Assembly: GCA_014729735.1 (NCBI GenBank)
Contig: WJJN01000095.1
Span: 1-10,007, forward strand
DNA length: 10,007 nt
Direction: 5' to 3'
Source of the DNA: Candidatus Zhuqueibacterota bacterium
Lineage (GTDB): Bacteria > Zhuqueibacterota > Zhuqueibacteria > Thermofontimicrobiales > Thiofontviventaceae
Part shown: in pieces, positions 1 through 6,109 of the stretch
How positions within the stretch are numbered: the stretch's first letter is position 1
Layout: each line of letters starts with the position of its first letter
The notes under the pieces: model-generated
Seen by the model: only the letters and a program-made list of their open reading frames with translations
Databases searched by the model: none
Told to the model about the DNA's origin: nothing
Position numbers and translations under genes: made by a program

Positions 1-687
1 AATGTTAATGCTGATGGCAATATCGAATAAGTTGTGGACGTTCGCTTTTCTGGCAACACCCGAAATTTGACGCTCTCCTGCCAGCAACAGGCGAACTTTG
101 GACGTCTTTTCGAGAATGTATTTAATAAATGAAATAATTTCATCGGTGATGGAAATGTTGGCTTTTCTGAGGAAGGTATCGAATTCATCAAATATAATCA
201 GCAATTGTGTGTCTGTAGGCAGCGTACATTCGATCTTCTGGATAAAGCTCGTTAAATCAGGGAGCGCAATTTTTTGACAGGCAAAATAGTCTGTGAAATC
301 AATTACCATCTCGTATTTTTTAAGGCGTTTTAAAATTGAATAGTAGATATATGACAAGTAGGCATCTTTGTCAGCGGATTTTCGCTCTTTGTAATCGATG
401 TAAGTAGTTCTAAATTTGCTGCCAAGCAGATCCGGATTTGCCTCTAACTTACAAAGCGTGCTGGTTTTCCCAGATCCTTTTTGCCCCTGAACGATAATCA
501 TCTTCGGCGCGTTCTTGCCCTCGAATATCGATCTGATTTTGTTAATAAGATTTTCGTGATAGAACCATTCTCCGCTCTCGATGTCATAAGCGTGATATGG
601 ATTTTCGATATTAAAGTAGCTATTTTTTGACTTTTCTGATGTCTGCTTCGTCTTTTTTAAATTCACTTCGACAAACGGTGATTTCAT
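1..687 (-). CDS. P-loop AAA/STAND-type ATPase, C-terminus beyond left edge
   Basis: Translating the reverse strand from the ATG at 685-687 gives 229 residues with no stop before the window edge, so only the N-terminal part is visible. Residues 68-75 (GQKGSGKT) are a Walker A loop. Residues 162-170 (LLIIFDEFD) are a Walker B strand with its acidic pair. Residues 199-205 (RLLLAGE) resemble a sensor-1 strand. A short polar N-terminus precedes an 'NPYHAYDIESGEWFYHE' stretch, which sits where AAA_16/ORC-like ATPases carry their FxGRE-type entry motif. There is no signal peptide or membrane segment, so it should be cytoplasmic. AAGGAG (695-700 on the reverse strand) lies 7 bases before the ATG and overlaps the stop codon of the upstream gene, so the two genes are probably co-transcribed and translationally coupled. 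ATP binding is well supported. The target and the C-terminal effector or sensor domain are unknown. Confidence 0.85.
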   Translation of the reverse strand, partial: MKSPFVEVNLKKTKQTSEKSKNSYFNIENPYHAYDIESGEWFYHENLINKIRSIFEGKNAPKMIIVQGQKGSGKTSTLCKLEANPDLLGSKFRTTYIDYKERKSADKDAYLSYIYYSILKRLKKYEMVIDFTDYFACQKIALPDLTSFIQKIECTLPTDTQLLIIFDEFDTFLRKANISITDEIISFIKYILEKTSKVRLLLAGERQISGVARKANVHNLFDIAISINI

Positions 688-694
688 TTATCTT

Positions 695-700
695 CTCCTT
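695..700 (-). promoter_or_regulatory. Shine-Dalgarno site of the ATPase gene, overlapping upstream stop
   Basis: On the reverse strand the sequence reads GGATAAAGGAGAAGATAAATG. The TAA stop of the prenyltransferase-like gene (700-702) shares a base with the AAGGAG of the ATPase gene, which lies 7 bases before its ATG. This fixes the ATPase start and points to translational coupling. Confidence 0.75.
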
Positions 701-1629
701 TATCCATCAAAGTCAACGACCCAAAAACGACCGATTTTTTTACCAAAACCGATCACGCGGTCGATGTTTTGTTCATAAAATGCTTTCAAATATTTTAAGT
801 CAGAAGGATCGAGTGTTGTATAATCGCTGTTGTTTTTGGGTGGGCGAAGAAAGAGAAGGTCGTATAATATCTTGCGGAATGTGGTATCGGATAGTGACTT
901 GACTCCCGGACCCGGTAGGAAATACATCTGGGTGCGCCTGTCAATGATGAAGGGTGGCGCAGCGCCAAATCCACTGATTTTCGTCGACATAATGAAAAAG
1001 TCAGCGGGAGGAACATCGTCGCCGTAAAAAGAGCGAATCAATTCACGCGGGGTTGGCTTTCGCTGATGGAGCGCATAGAATTGAATGATCAGATCGATTA
1101 TTTCAGTGCATTCTTGCTGAGGTGAATCGATTCCATAATAAAGCGTGTGCGAATCGTTTTCAGCCGTTTTTTCAACAGCTTTCCTGATCCACTCGATTAC
1201 CTGCGGGAAATTAAACGTTTTGAACAAATCAAGATTTCCGTAAGTTCTTACGCGAATGTTCATTCGCTTATAGAAATCGAGCCAGTGCTCGCTAACAAAT
1301 ATGGTTTTCAAGCCCTCGATCAATGTTATTTCCTGATATTTGGAATTCCGTTGAAAGACATTGGAATTGATCAATGGTACGAGAAGAGTTTGCAAACCAT
1401 GGCTGAAGAATACAGATAAGTTTTTTTTAAAGAGGCTTGTCGTAATATGAGCGGAATCATGGTAAAAGTCATCATCAAAGGTAACCTGCTGAGATTGGGT
1501 CAGGTGCAGTCTGCGGTTTCCTTCCGGCACGAATATGCCGGTCTTCGGGCGTTTTGATTCGATGATTATTTGTGAAATTTCTTCAGAGGACAAGTCCAGA
1601 AATTCTTTACCGCTTAACATTTTTATCAT
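700..1629 (-). CDS. Divergent cis-prenyltransferase-fold protein, Rv3378c (tuberculosinyl transferase)-like
   Basis: The protein has 309 residues and no signal peptide. It aligns colinearly with E. coli UppS: KTGIFVPEGNRR (29-40) over HVAIIMDGNGRW, HGLQTLLVPLINSN (77-90) over the 'GIEALTLYAFSSEN' strand, MNIRVRTYGNL (123-133) over NVRLRIIGD, and PADFFIMST to MYFLPG (208-240) over the C-terminal DLVIRTGGEHR/ELYF region. The catalytic Asp is Glu36, and the RxGGExR motif that binds isopentenyl diphosphate is absent (Met214, Ile218, Gly220 in its place). From memory, M. tuberculosis Rv3378c fits better still, over the whole length: KEFLDL near the N-terminus, DGTRR over EGNRR, KPPTRREI over KPTPRELI, TTLRRILYD over TTFRKILYD, and PDRVFGVG over IDRVIGFG. 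Rv3378c and its Herpetosiphon relative act on bicyclic diterpene diphosphates, so a terpenoid diphosphate substrate is possible. No class II cyclase gene is in the window. The ATG has no good Shine-Dalgarno site; Met4 (1618-1620) is an alternative start. The fold assignment is strong and the reaction unproven. Confidence 0.75.
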   Translation of the reverse strand: MIKMLSGKEFLDLSSEEISQIIIESKRPKTGIFVPEGNRRLHLTQSQQVTFDDDFYHDSAHITTSLFKKNLSVFFSHGLQTLLVPLINSNVFQRNSKYQEITLIEGLKTIFVSEHWLDFYKRMNIRVRTYGNLDLFKTFNFPQVIEWIRKAVEKTAENDSHTLYYGIDSPQQECTEIIDLIIQFYALHQRKPTPRELIRSFYGDDVPPADFFIMSTKISGFGAAPPFIIDRRTQMYFLPGPGVKSLSDTTFRKILYDLLFLRPPKNNSDYTTLDPSDLKYLKAFYEQNIDRVIGFGKKIGRFWVVDFDG

Positions 1630-1819
1630 TGTGCGGTGACTATTAATAGTTCCCCGAATTTGTGACTGAACGAGAACAGATTTCTAAAATATCAGCATTT
1701 TTTGAAATCTTAATTGATTTTATTTGATATGTTCGTTCAAGCACTGGTGAATTATGGTAGAAATAAGAAAAAATATACATTAGAATTTATATCAAAAATT
1801 GTAAAAAATCAACAAAAAA

Positions 1820-1836
1820 AACCGTTATTAACGGTT
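1820..1836. repeat. 17-bp perfect palindrome upstream of accB promoter
   Basis: AACCGTTATTAACGGTT consists of 8-base arms around one central base and ends 7 bases before the TTGACA of the candidate accB promoter, a typical place for an operator. Read on the reverse strand, the 7-bp hairpin is followed by a run of eight T's, so it could also be a weak intrinsic terminator against leftward transcription. The stem has only three G-C pairs, so I favour an operator. The regulator is unknown; it does not match the FapR operator as I know it. Confidence 0.45.
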
Positions 1837-1843
1837 AATATCA

Positions 1844-1873
1844 TTGACAAATTTTATCGAAATGTTTTATAGA
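1844..1873 (+). promoter_or_regulatory. Candidate sigma70 promoter for accBC (distal)
   Basis: A consensus -35 TTGACA (1844-1849) is followed after 18 bases by TATAGA (1868-1873, 4 of 6 matches). The predicted start near 1880 would give a leader of about 120 bases before accB. This is a motif match only. Confidence 0.45.
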
Positions 1874-1935
1874 GTTTGTAAATCAGTAATGTGGCATTCG
1901 AAAACAGATTAAAATTTCAATGTCTTAAAAAAATC

Positions 1936-1964
1936 TTGACTTTTAACAGAATTTCCGTTAAATT
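1936..1964 (+). promoter_or_regulatory. Candidate sigma70 promoter for accBC (proximal)
   Basis: TTGACT (1936-1941, 5 of 6 matches) is followed after 17 bases by TAAATT (1959-1964, 4 of 6). The predicted start near 1971 would give a short leader of about 30 bases ahead of the purine-rich accB ribosome site. It may act in tandem with the distal promoter. Confidence 0.45.
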
Positions 1965-2002
1965 CGAGTGACTTAAAAAAAGAAAGTGGGGGGAAGAGGG
2001 TA

Positions 2003-2509
2003 ATGAAAAAAATATTGGAGTTTTTCATGAGACCGAAGGAAATCCAGAAGCTAATTGAAATTGTTGAAAAAAGCCAGATCAGCGAACTGGAAGTTACTCG
2101 CTGGGGGCGTAAAGTAAGCATCCGCAAACACCTTTCGAATGATAAAACCTCTTCGGGTAAGACGAATGAAAATATAATTGTAGCTCAGCCGAGCACACCA
2201 CCGGAGCCTGCACAGACTCCGCCTTCTTCTCAAAGCGTTGAAAAGACTGCGCCGCAGGCAAGTAATGGCGGCATGGAAATCAAATCACCGATGGTGGGTA
2301 CATTTTACCAGGCACCCTCGCCCGATGCCGATCCTTATGTCAAGAAGGGAGACAAGATTAGTCAGGGACAGGTATTATGCATCATCGAAGCGATGAAGCT
2401 GATGAATGAAATCGAGGCAGAATTTCCATGTCGCATCGTCGATGTGTTAGTCGAGAATGCACAACCGGTGGAATATAACCAGCCGTTATTCAAAATTGAA
2501 AAAGTCTAA
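2003..2509 (+). CDS. accB: Biotin carboxyl carrier protein of acetyl-CoA carboxylase
   Basis: This is the swinging-arm subunit of acyl-CoA carboxylase. It carries carboxybiotin from the biotin carboxylase (AccC) to the carboxyltransferase for malonyl-CoA and fatty acid synthesis in the cytoplasm. The N-terminal KLIEIVEKSQISELEV helix region (16-31) is typical of AccB. A Pro/Ala/Ser/Gln-rich linker spans about 59-90. The C-terminal biotinyl domain (92-168) contains EAMKLMNEI with the biotinylated lysine at Lys132. The length of 168 is slightly above E. coli AccB (156). A purine-rich site (GGGGGAAGAGGG) precedes the ATG at 2003, but the ATG at 2027 (Met9) also has a GGAG at good distance and gives MRPKEIQKLIEI, which matches the usual AccB N-terminus better. 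The true start could be either. accC follows after 27 bases. Confidence 0.95.
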   Translation: MKKILEFFMRPKEIQKLIEIVEKSQISELEVTRWGRKVSIRKHLSNDKTSSGKTNENIIVAQPSTPPEPAQTPPSSQSVEKTAPQASNGGMEIKSPMVGTFYQAPSPDADPYVKKGDKISQGQVLCIIEAMKLMNEIEAEFPCRIVDVLVENAQPVEYNQPLFKIEKV

Positions 2510-2536
2510 TCAACCGGATTTCCAGAGGGAGAGCAA

Positions 2537-3880
2537 TTGTTCAAGAAAATATTGATTGCGAACAGAGGCGAGATTGCATTACGAATTATCCGTGCCTGTA
2601 AAGAACTTGGGATCGCGACGGTTTCTGTGTATTCGGAAGCAGACGAAGATTCTCTGCACGTGCGCTTTGCAGACGAGGTGGTGTGCATAGGTCCGGGACC
2701 GAGCAATCGGAGCTATCTGAATGTACCGAGTATTATCAGCGCAGCAGAGGTAACCAACTCGGAAGCCATTCATCCGGGATATGGCTTTCTGGCGGAAAAT
2801 GCTGATTTTGCGGAAGTCTGTGAATCCTGTGGTATTAAATTCATCGGACCGTCACCGCATATGATCGCCAATATGGGGGATAAGGCATTTGCCAAGGCGA
2901 AAATGGAGCAAGCCGGTGTTCCCATAATTCCAGGCAGCAAGGGAATTCTCAAAAGCATAAAAGAGGCACGATATATCGCAGAGGAAATCGGATTTCCCGT
3001 GATTTTAAAAGCCACTGCCGGAGGCGGAGGCAGGGGCATGCGAATCGTTCGTTCACGAAATGAGCTGGAAAATGCCTACACAATGGCGCGCGCTGAGGCA
3101 GAGGGCGCGTTCAGCAATCCTGATTTATATATGGAAAAATATTTTGAAAACCCGCGGCATATCGAAGTGCAAATCATTGGGGACAGCTTTGATAATGTGG
3201 TTGCGCTCGGGGAACGAGAGTGCTCGATTCAGCGCAAGCATCAGAAATTGATCGAGGAATCGCCGTCGCCGGTTGTCGATGAAAAATTACGCGAGGAAAT
3301 TTGTAATGCTGCGATAAAAGGTGCAAAGCTGGTCAACTACCAGAGTGCGGGAACCATCGAATTTTTGCTGGATGTGGATAGGAAATTTTATTTCATGGAA
3401 ATGAACACGAGAATCCAGGTGGAGCACCCTGTGACGGAAATGGTCGTGGGAATGGATCTAATGAAGGAACAAATTCGTGTTGCTGCGGGTGAAAAGCTAT
3501 CGACAATATCTGAATTGAAGTTGCGGGGACATTCCATTGAATGCCGCATAAATGCGGAGGATCCGGATAAGGGCTTTCGTCCCAATCCAGGAAGAATGGA
3601 AATTTTTCATACACCCGGAGGACCCGGGGTGCGCGTAGATACTCATGGCTATGCCCAGTATCAGATCCCGCCCTTCTATGATTCACTAATCGCTAAAGTA
3701 ATTACGCATGGGAAGGATCGGACAGAAGCCATCGTTCGCATGATCCGCAGCCTGGAAGAATTTGTCATAGAGGGCATCAAAACGACGATCCCGTTCCATT
3801 TGAAAGTGCTGCGCGATCCTGATTTCCAACGGGGGGAATTTGATACGAAGTTTATTGAGAGGTTTATGGAGAAATTGTAA
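2537..3880 (+). CDS. accC: Biotin carboxylase subunit of acetyl-CoA carboxylase
   Basis: It carboxylates the biotin on AccB using ATP and bicarbonate. It has 447 residues, a typical length (E. coli 449), and the three biotin carboxylase domains are intact: the N-terminal fold starting KKILIANRGEIALRI, the ATP-grasp region with AGGGGRGMR (161-169), and the C-terminal domain. Residues equivalent to the E. coli active site are present: Lys117, Lys158, His208, Lys237, Glu275, Glu288, Asn290, Arg292 and the QVEHPVTE segment (294-301). Translation must start at the TTG at 2537, because the next in-frame Met is about residue 109 and the usual N-terminus begins here; GAGGGAGAG lies just upstream. It is cotranscribed with accB. 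The carboxyltransferase genes (accA/accD or an acyl-CoA type) are not in the window, so substrate choice cannot be read from here. Confidence 0.97.
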   Translation: MFKKILIANRGEIALRIIRACKELGIATVSVYSEADEDSLHVRFADEVVCIGPGPSNRSYLNVPSIISAAEVTNSEAIHPGYGFLAENADFAEVCESCGIKFIGPSPHMIANMGDKAFAKAKMEQAGVPIIPGSKGILKSIKEARYIAEEIGFPVILKATAGGGGRGMRIVRSRNELENAYTMARAEAEGAFSNPDLYMEKYFENPRHIEVQIIGDSFDNVVALGERECSIQRKHQKLIEESPSPVVDEKLREEICNAAIKGAKLVNYQSAGTIEFLLDVDRKFYFMEMNTRIQVEHPVTEMVVGMDLMKEQIRVAAGEKLSTISELKLRGHSIECRINAEDPDKGFRPNPGRMEIFHTPGGPGVRVDTHGYAQYQIPPFYDSLIAKVITHGKDRTEAIVRMIRSLEEFVIEGIKTTIPFHLKVLRDPDFQRGEFDTKFIERFMEKL

Positions 3881-3906
3881 TTAGCCAGGAACGCGAACAT
3901 TCCCTT

Positions 3907-4040
3907 GGAACTGTATCAAAAGTCATTTTTGGGTGTCATTCCTGCGAATGCAGGAATCTCCTTACTTTTGATAATTAGGAGATTCCGGGACAAGCCCGGA
4001 ATGACATCAAATGAGAAAATCGGACTTTTGGTACACTTCC
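3907..4040. mobile_element. MITE-like nested inverted-repeat element
   Basis: The outer arms are 18-base imperfect inverted repeats (GGAACTGTATCAAAAGTC at 3907-3924 and GACTTTTGGTACACTTCC at 4023-4040, 16 of 18 pairing). Inside, GTCATTCC (3935-3942) pairs with GGAATGAC (3998-4005), and GGAATCTCC (3953-3961) pairs with GGAGATTCC (3978-3986). Two local hairpins sit within this: ATTCCTGC-GAAT-GCAGGAAT (3938-3957) and ATTCCGGG-ACAAG-CCCGGAAT (3982-4002). The core is the GTCATTCC(T/C)GC...GGAAT type of dispersed repeat found between genes in many bacteria and resembles Neisseria dRS3. It encodes no protein and no clear target-site duplication is visible. It begins 26 bases after the accC stop and may also act as an mRNA 3' stabiliser, but no T-tract follows. 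Confidence 0.6.
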
Positions 4041-4047
4041 GTCCCAC

Positions 4048-4077
4048 TTCAAAGGGGGATTTTCTGCTTCCTTTGAA
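4048..4077. repeat. Short inverted repeat upstream of gcvH
   Basis: TTCAAAGG (4048-4055) and CCTTTGAA (4070-4077) form an 8-bp stem with a 14-base spacer, just outside the MITE-like element and about 75 bases before gcvH. It has no T-tract, so it is not a clear terminator. It could be an operator or a chance pairing. I found no convincing gcvH promoter in 4078-4141. Confidence 0.35.
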
Positions 4078-4153
4078 ATAACCCGGAGAGTCGAATGAAG
4101 TAGCAAAATTAATTGATATTTCAAATAAACAAACAAAAAGTAAGGAGAGTAAC

Positions 4154-4531
4154 ATGAACATACCGAAAGATCTTCATTATACTGAGGAGCATGAGTGGAT
4201 TGGTGTCGAAGGCGACACTGTTAAGGTTGGAATTACCGACTATGCTCAGGAAGAATTAGGTGATATCGTATTTATCGAGTTACCGGAAAGTGGTTCGGAA
4301 ACAAATCGCATGGAACCGTTTGGATCAATTGAAGCGGTGAAAGCGGTGTCCGATCTTTTTGCCCCGGTTTCAGGCACGGTTGTCGAAGTCAATTCTGCTC
4401 TTGAAGATAAACCGGAGTTAATCAATCAGGATCCGTATGGCGATGGCTGGATGATCAAGATCAAACTTTCTGATAAATCGGAATTAGATTCTTTACTCTC
4501 TGCTGAACAATATAAAGACAAGATAAGTTAG
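4154..4531 (+). CDS. gcvH: Glycine cleavage system H protein
   Basis: This lipoyl carrier shuttles the aminomethyl group from P protein to T protein and is reoxidised by L protein in glycine breakdown. It has 125 residues, the normal family length. HYTEEHEWIGVEGDTVKVGITDYAQEEL-type sequence fills the N-terminus (8-35), GDIVFIELP follows (36-44), and the lipoylation site is IEAVKAVSDL with Lys63. The C-terminal part is complete. AAGGAG (4142-4147) lies 6 bases before the ATG. gcvPA starts 8 bases after the stop, so the two are one operon. H proteins can also serve lipoate transfer, but the adjacent P-protein subunit supports the glycine cleavage role. Confidence 0.96.
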   Translation: MNIPKDLHYTEEHEWIGVEGDTVKVGITDYAQEELGDIVFIELPESGSETNRMEPFGSIEAVKAVSDLFAPVSGTVVEVNSALEDKPELINQDPYGDGWMIKIKLSDKSELDSLLSAEQYKDKIS

Positions 4532-4539
4532 GAGCATTT

Positions 4540-5877
4540 ATGCCATTTATTCCCAATACGGACGATGAAAGAAAGGAAATGTTGGCTGCGATTGGGGTTC
4601 AGAACGTTGAAGAGTTGATTTCGAATATCCCGAAAGATTTAAGATTCAAGGGAAAAATGGAATTGCCGGAACCGGTTTCCGAGATGGAGATCGCTTCTTC
4701 GTTTCATAAACTGGTCCGGGAAAATACGGGATGCAATGACTATACTTCATTCTTAGGCGGAGGAGCGTACGATCATTACATTCCGGCTGCCATTGATCAC
4801 GTGATTTCAAGATCAGAGTTTTATACTGCTTACACCCCCTATCAACCCGAAGTAAGCCAGGGAACGTTGCAGGCGACTTATGAATACCAGAGCATGATTG
4901 CCGAGCTGACTGCAATGGATATCGCCAACGCTTCGATGTACGATGGAAGCTCGGCGCTGGCAGAAGCCGCCCTGATGGCGCTGACATCTCCCAAGCGAAA
5001 TAAAATAATCGTATCCAAAACAATAAATCCGTTGTATCGCCGCGTCATTGAAACTTACACCAGTGGGCAGGATGTCCGGCTGGAATTAGTCGATCATGAC
5101 GGTGGCACGACGAATATGGACGAGTTAAATCGAAAAATAGACGAGCAAACCGCTGCGGTATTAATTCAGCATCCGAATTTTTTCGGGTATCTTGAAGAGA
5201 TGCAAGAAATCGCTGAGATGGCTCATGAAAAAGGAGCGTTGTTCATCACGTCGAACGATCCGATTTCGCTGGCGCTGCTCGATCCGCCGGGTGCCTACGA
5301 TGCGGATATTGCTACCGGCGAAGGACAGGCGCTGGGAAATTCGCTGAATTATGGTGGTCCGTATCTCGGGATTTTCACTGCAAAAGAAAAATTTCTGAGG
5401 AAAATGCCTGGAAGGATTGTGGGCGAAACCGTTGATACTAAAAACCGGAGAGGATTTGTACTGACATTTCAGGCGCGGGAGCAGCATATTCGTCGTGAAA
5501 AAGCAACTTCCAATATTTGTACCAACCAGGCATTGAATGCGCTGGCAGCTACCGTCTATTTGGCTTTGATGGGACGGAATGGTCTCGAGCGGGTGGCAAC
5601 GGTTTGTTTGAATAACAGTCACTATCTGGCAGATGAAATCAGTAAATTAGACGGATTTGAATTAAAATTTCAGAAGCCTTTTTTCAAAGAATTCGTTGTC
5701 CGTACTCCAATGGATCCAGACAAAATAATCCAGCGGATGATCTCCCAAAACATACAACCAGGTATAAGCTTTACAAAATTTGATTATGACCTGAAGGATT
5801 GTTTGCTCATTGCAACAACGGAAAAAAGAACCAGAGAGGAAATGGATCAATTTATCGCTGCACTGCGTTCTTTATAA
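4540..5877 (+). CDS. gcvPA: Glycine dehydrogenase (decarboxylating) subunit 1
   Basis: This is the alpha subunit of the two-subunit P protein, which decarboxylates glycine with PLP and hands the aminomethyl group to GcvH. The length of 445 fits the GcvPA family. Typical segments are YDHYIPAAIDHVISR (77-91), YTAYTPYQPEVSQGTLQATYEYQ split over 95-117, the ASMYDGSSALAEA stretch near 131-143, and NYGGPYLGIFTAKE followed by RREKATSNICTNQALNAL in the second half. The PLP-binding lysine of the enzyme lies in the partner subunit GcvPB, which is not encoded next to it. The ribosome site TTAGGAG overlaps the gcvH stop codon, indicating coupling. Function needs gcvPB, gcvT and lpdA elsewhere in the genome. 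Confidence 0.96.
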   Translation: MPFIPNTDDERKEMLAAIGVQNVEELISNIPKDLRFKGKMELPEPVSEMEIASSFHKLVRENTGCNDYTSFLGGGAYDHYIPAAIDHVISRSEFYTAYTPYQPEVSQGTLQATYEYQSMIAELTAMDIANASMYDGSSALAEAALMALTSPKRNKIIVSKTINPLYRRVIETYTSGQDVRLELVDHDGGTTNMDELNRKIDEQTAAVLIQHPNFFGYLEEMQEIAEMAHEKGALFITSNDPISLALLDPPGAYDADIATGEGQALGNSLNYGGPYLGIFTAKEKFLRKMPGRIVGETVDTKNRRGFVLTFQAREQHIRREKATSNICTNQALNALAATVYLALMGRNGLERVATVCLNNSHYLADEISKLDGFELKFQKPFFKEFVVRTPMDPDKIIQRMISQNIQPGISFTKFDYDLKDCLLIATTEKRTREEMDQFIAALRSL

Positions 5878-5902
5878 TGATCTGATCGCCAAATAAAAGT
5901 AA

Positions 5903-5932
5903 GGAACTTTTGCCAGACGGCGGAGTTTTATT
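5903..5932 (+). terminator. Candidate intrinsic terminator after gcvPA
   Basis: AACTTTTGCC (5905-5914) can pair with GGCGGAGTT (5919-5927) around an AGAC loop, with one bulge and two G-U pairs, followed by TTATT. It sits 26 bases after the gcvPA stop and would close the gcvH-gcvPA unit. The stem is imperfect and the T-tract short. Confidence 0.4.
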
Positions 5933-6096
5933 AATACGTTTTATTTGAATAAAGAACATAATTGATTATACCGATAATAAGTTACGGTTTTATTCTTACG
6001 TTATCATTCAAATCGATCAATCCGGTAATCGCATTTAATTCGAATAAAACCAAATAGTGCGTGGATGTAAAAAATTTTCATTTAGCAAGAAATTTT
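5933..6096. other. AT-rich leader upstream of the porV-like gene
   Basis: No gene is visible. GTTTTATTTGAATAAA (5938-5953) is nearly inverted by TTTAATTCGAATAAAAC (6034-6050), framing about 80 bases. A smaller ACCG...CGGT pairing lies at 5970-5988. TTGAAT (5945-5950) with TATACC (5967-5972, 16-base spacer) is a weak promoter candidate. The gene's own ribosome site AAGGAG follows at 6097-6102. Confidence 0.3.
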
Positions 6097-6109
6097 AAGG
6101 AGTGTCAGC

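Larger units (their letters stand above)
1630..2002. other. AT-rich divergent intergenic region
   Basis: This stretch separates the divergent prenyltransferase-like gene and accB. It holds a 17-bp palindrome (1820-1836) and two candidate sigma70 promoters reading towards accB (1844-1873 and 1936-1964). No comparably good promoter is apparent for the leftward pair; TTGAAC (reverse strand, 1735-1740) is the best -35 candidate but lacks a well-spaced -10. I see no gene in it. Confidence 0.6.

Noticed and set aside
1..1629. Calling the ATPase/prenyltransferase-like pair an antiviral defence system
   Set aside because: No known effector, nuclease, TIR, or defence-island neighbour is visible, and the flanking genes are housekeeping. 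The ATPase C-terminus is outside the window, so the call cannot be made.
700..1629. Annotating the gene as undecaprenyl diphosphate synthase (uppS)
   Set aside because: The RxGGExR motif is missing, the catalytic Asp is Glu, and the protein is about 55 residues longer than UppS. The fold is shared but not the expected function.
4078..4153. Possible glycine riboswitch upstream of gcvH (a GGAGAG-like stretch at 4084-4089)
   Set aside because: Only a short purine run matches. The conserved P1/P3 helices and the second aptamer are absent, and the space before the start codon is too short and AT-rich.
3916..4161. Reverse-strand open frame of 81 codons with peptide motifs such as VIPGLSRN and EIPAFAGMT
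   Set aside because: These peptides come from the GTCATTCC-type inverted repeats and are a well-known false gene signature. The frame has no family similarity and spans the repeat element.
5161..5622. Reverse-strand open frame of 153 codons inside gcvPA
   Set aside because: It is opposite a strongly conserved enzyme gene and shows no motif or ribosome site of its own.
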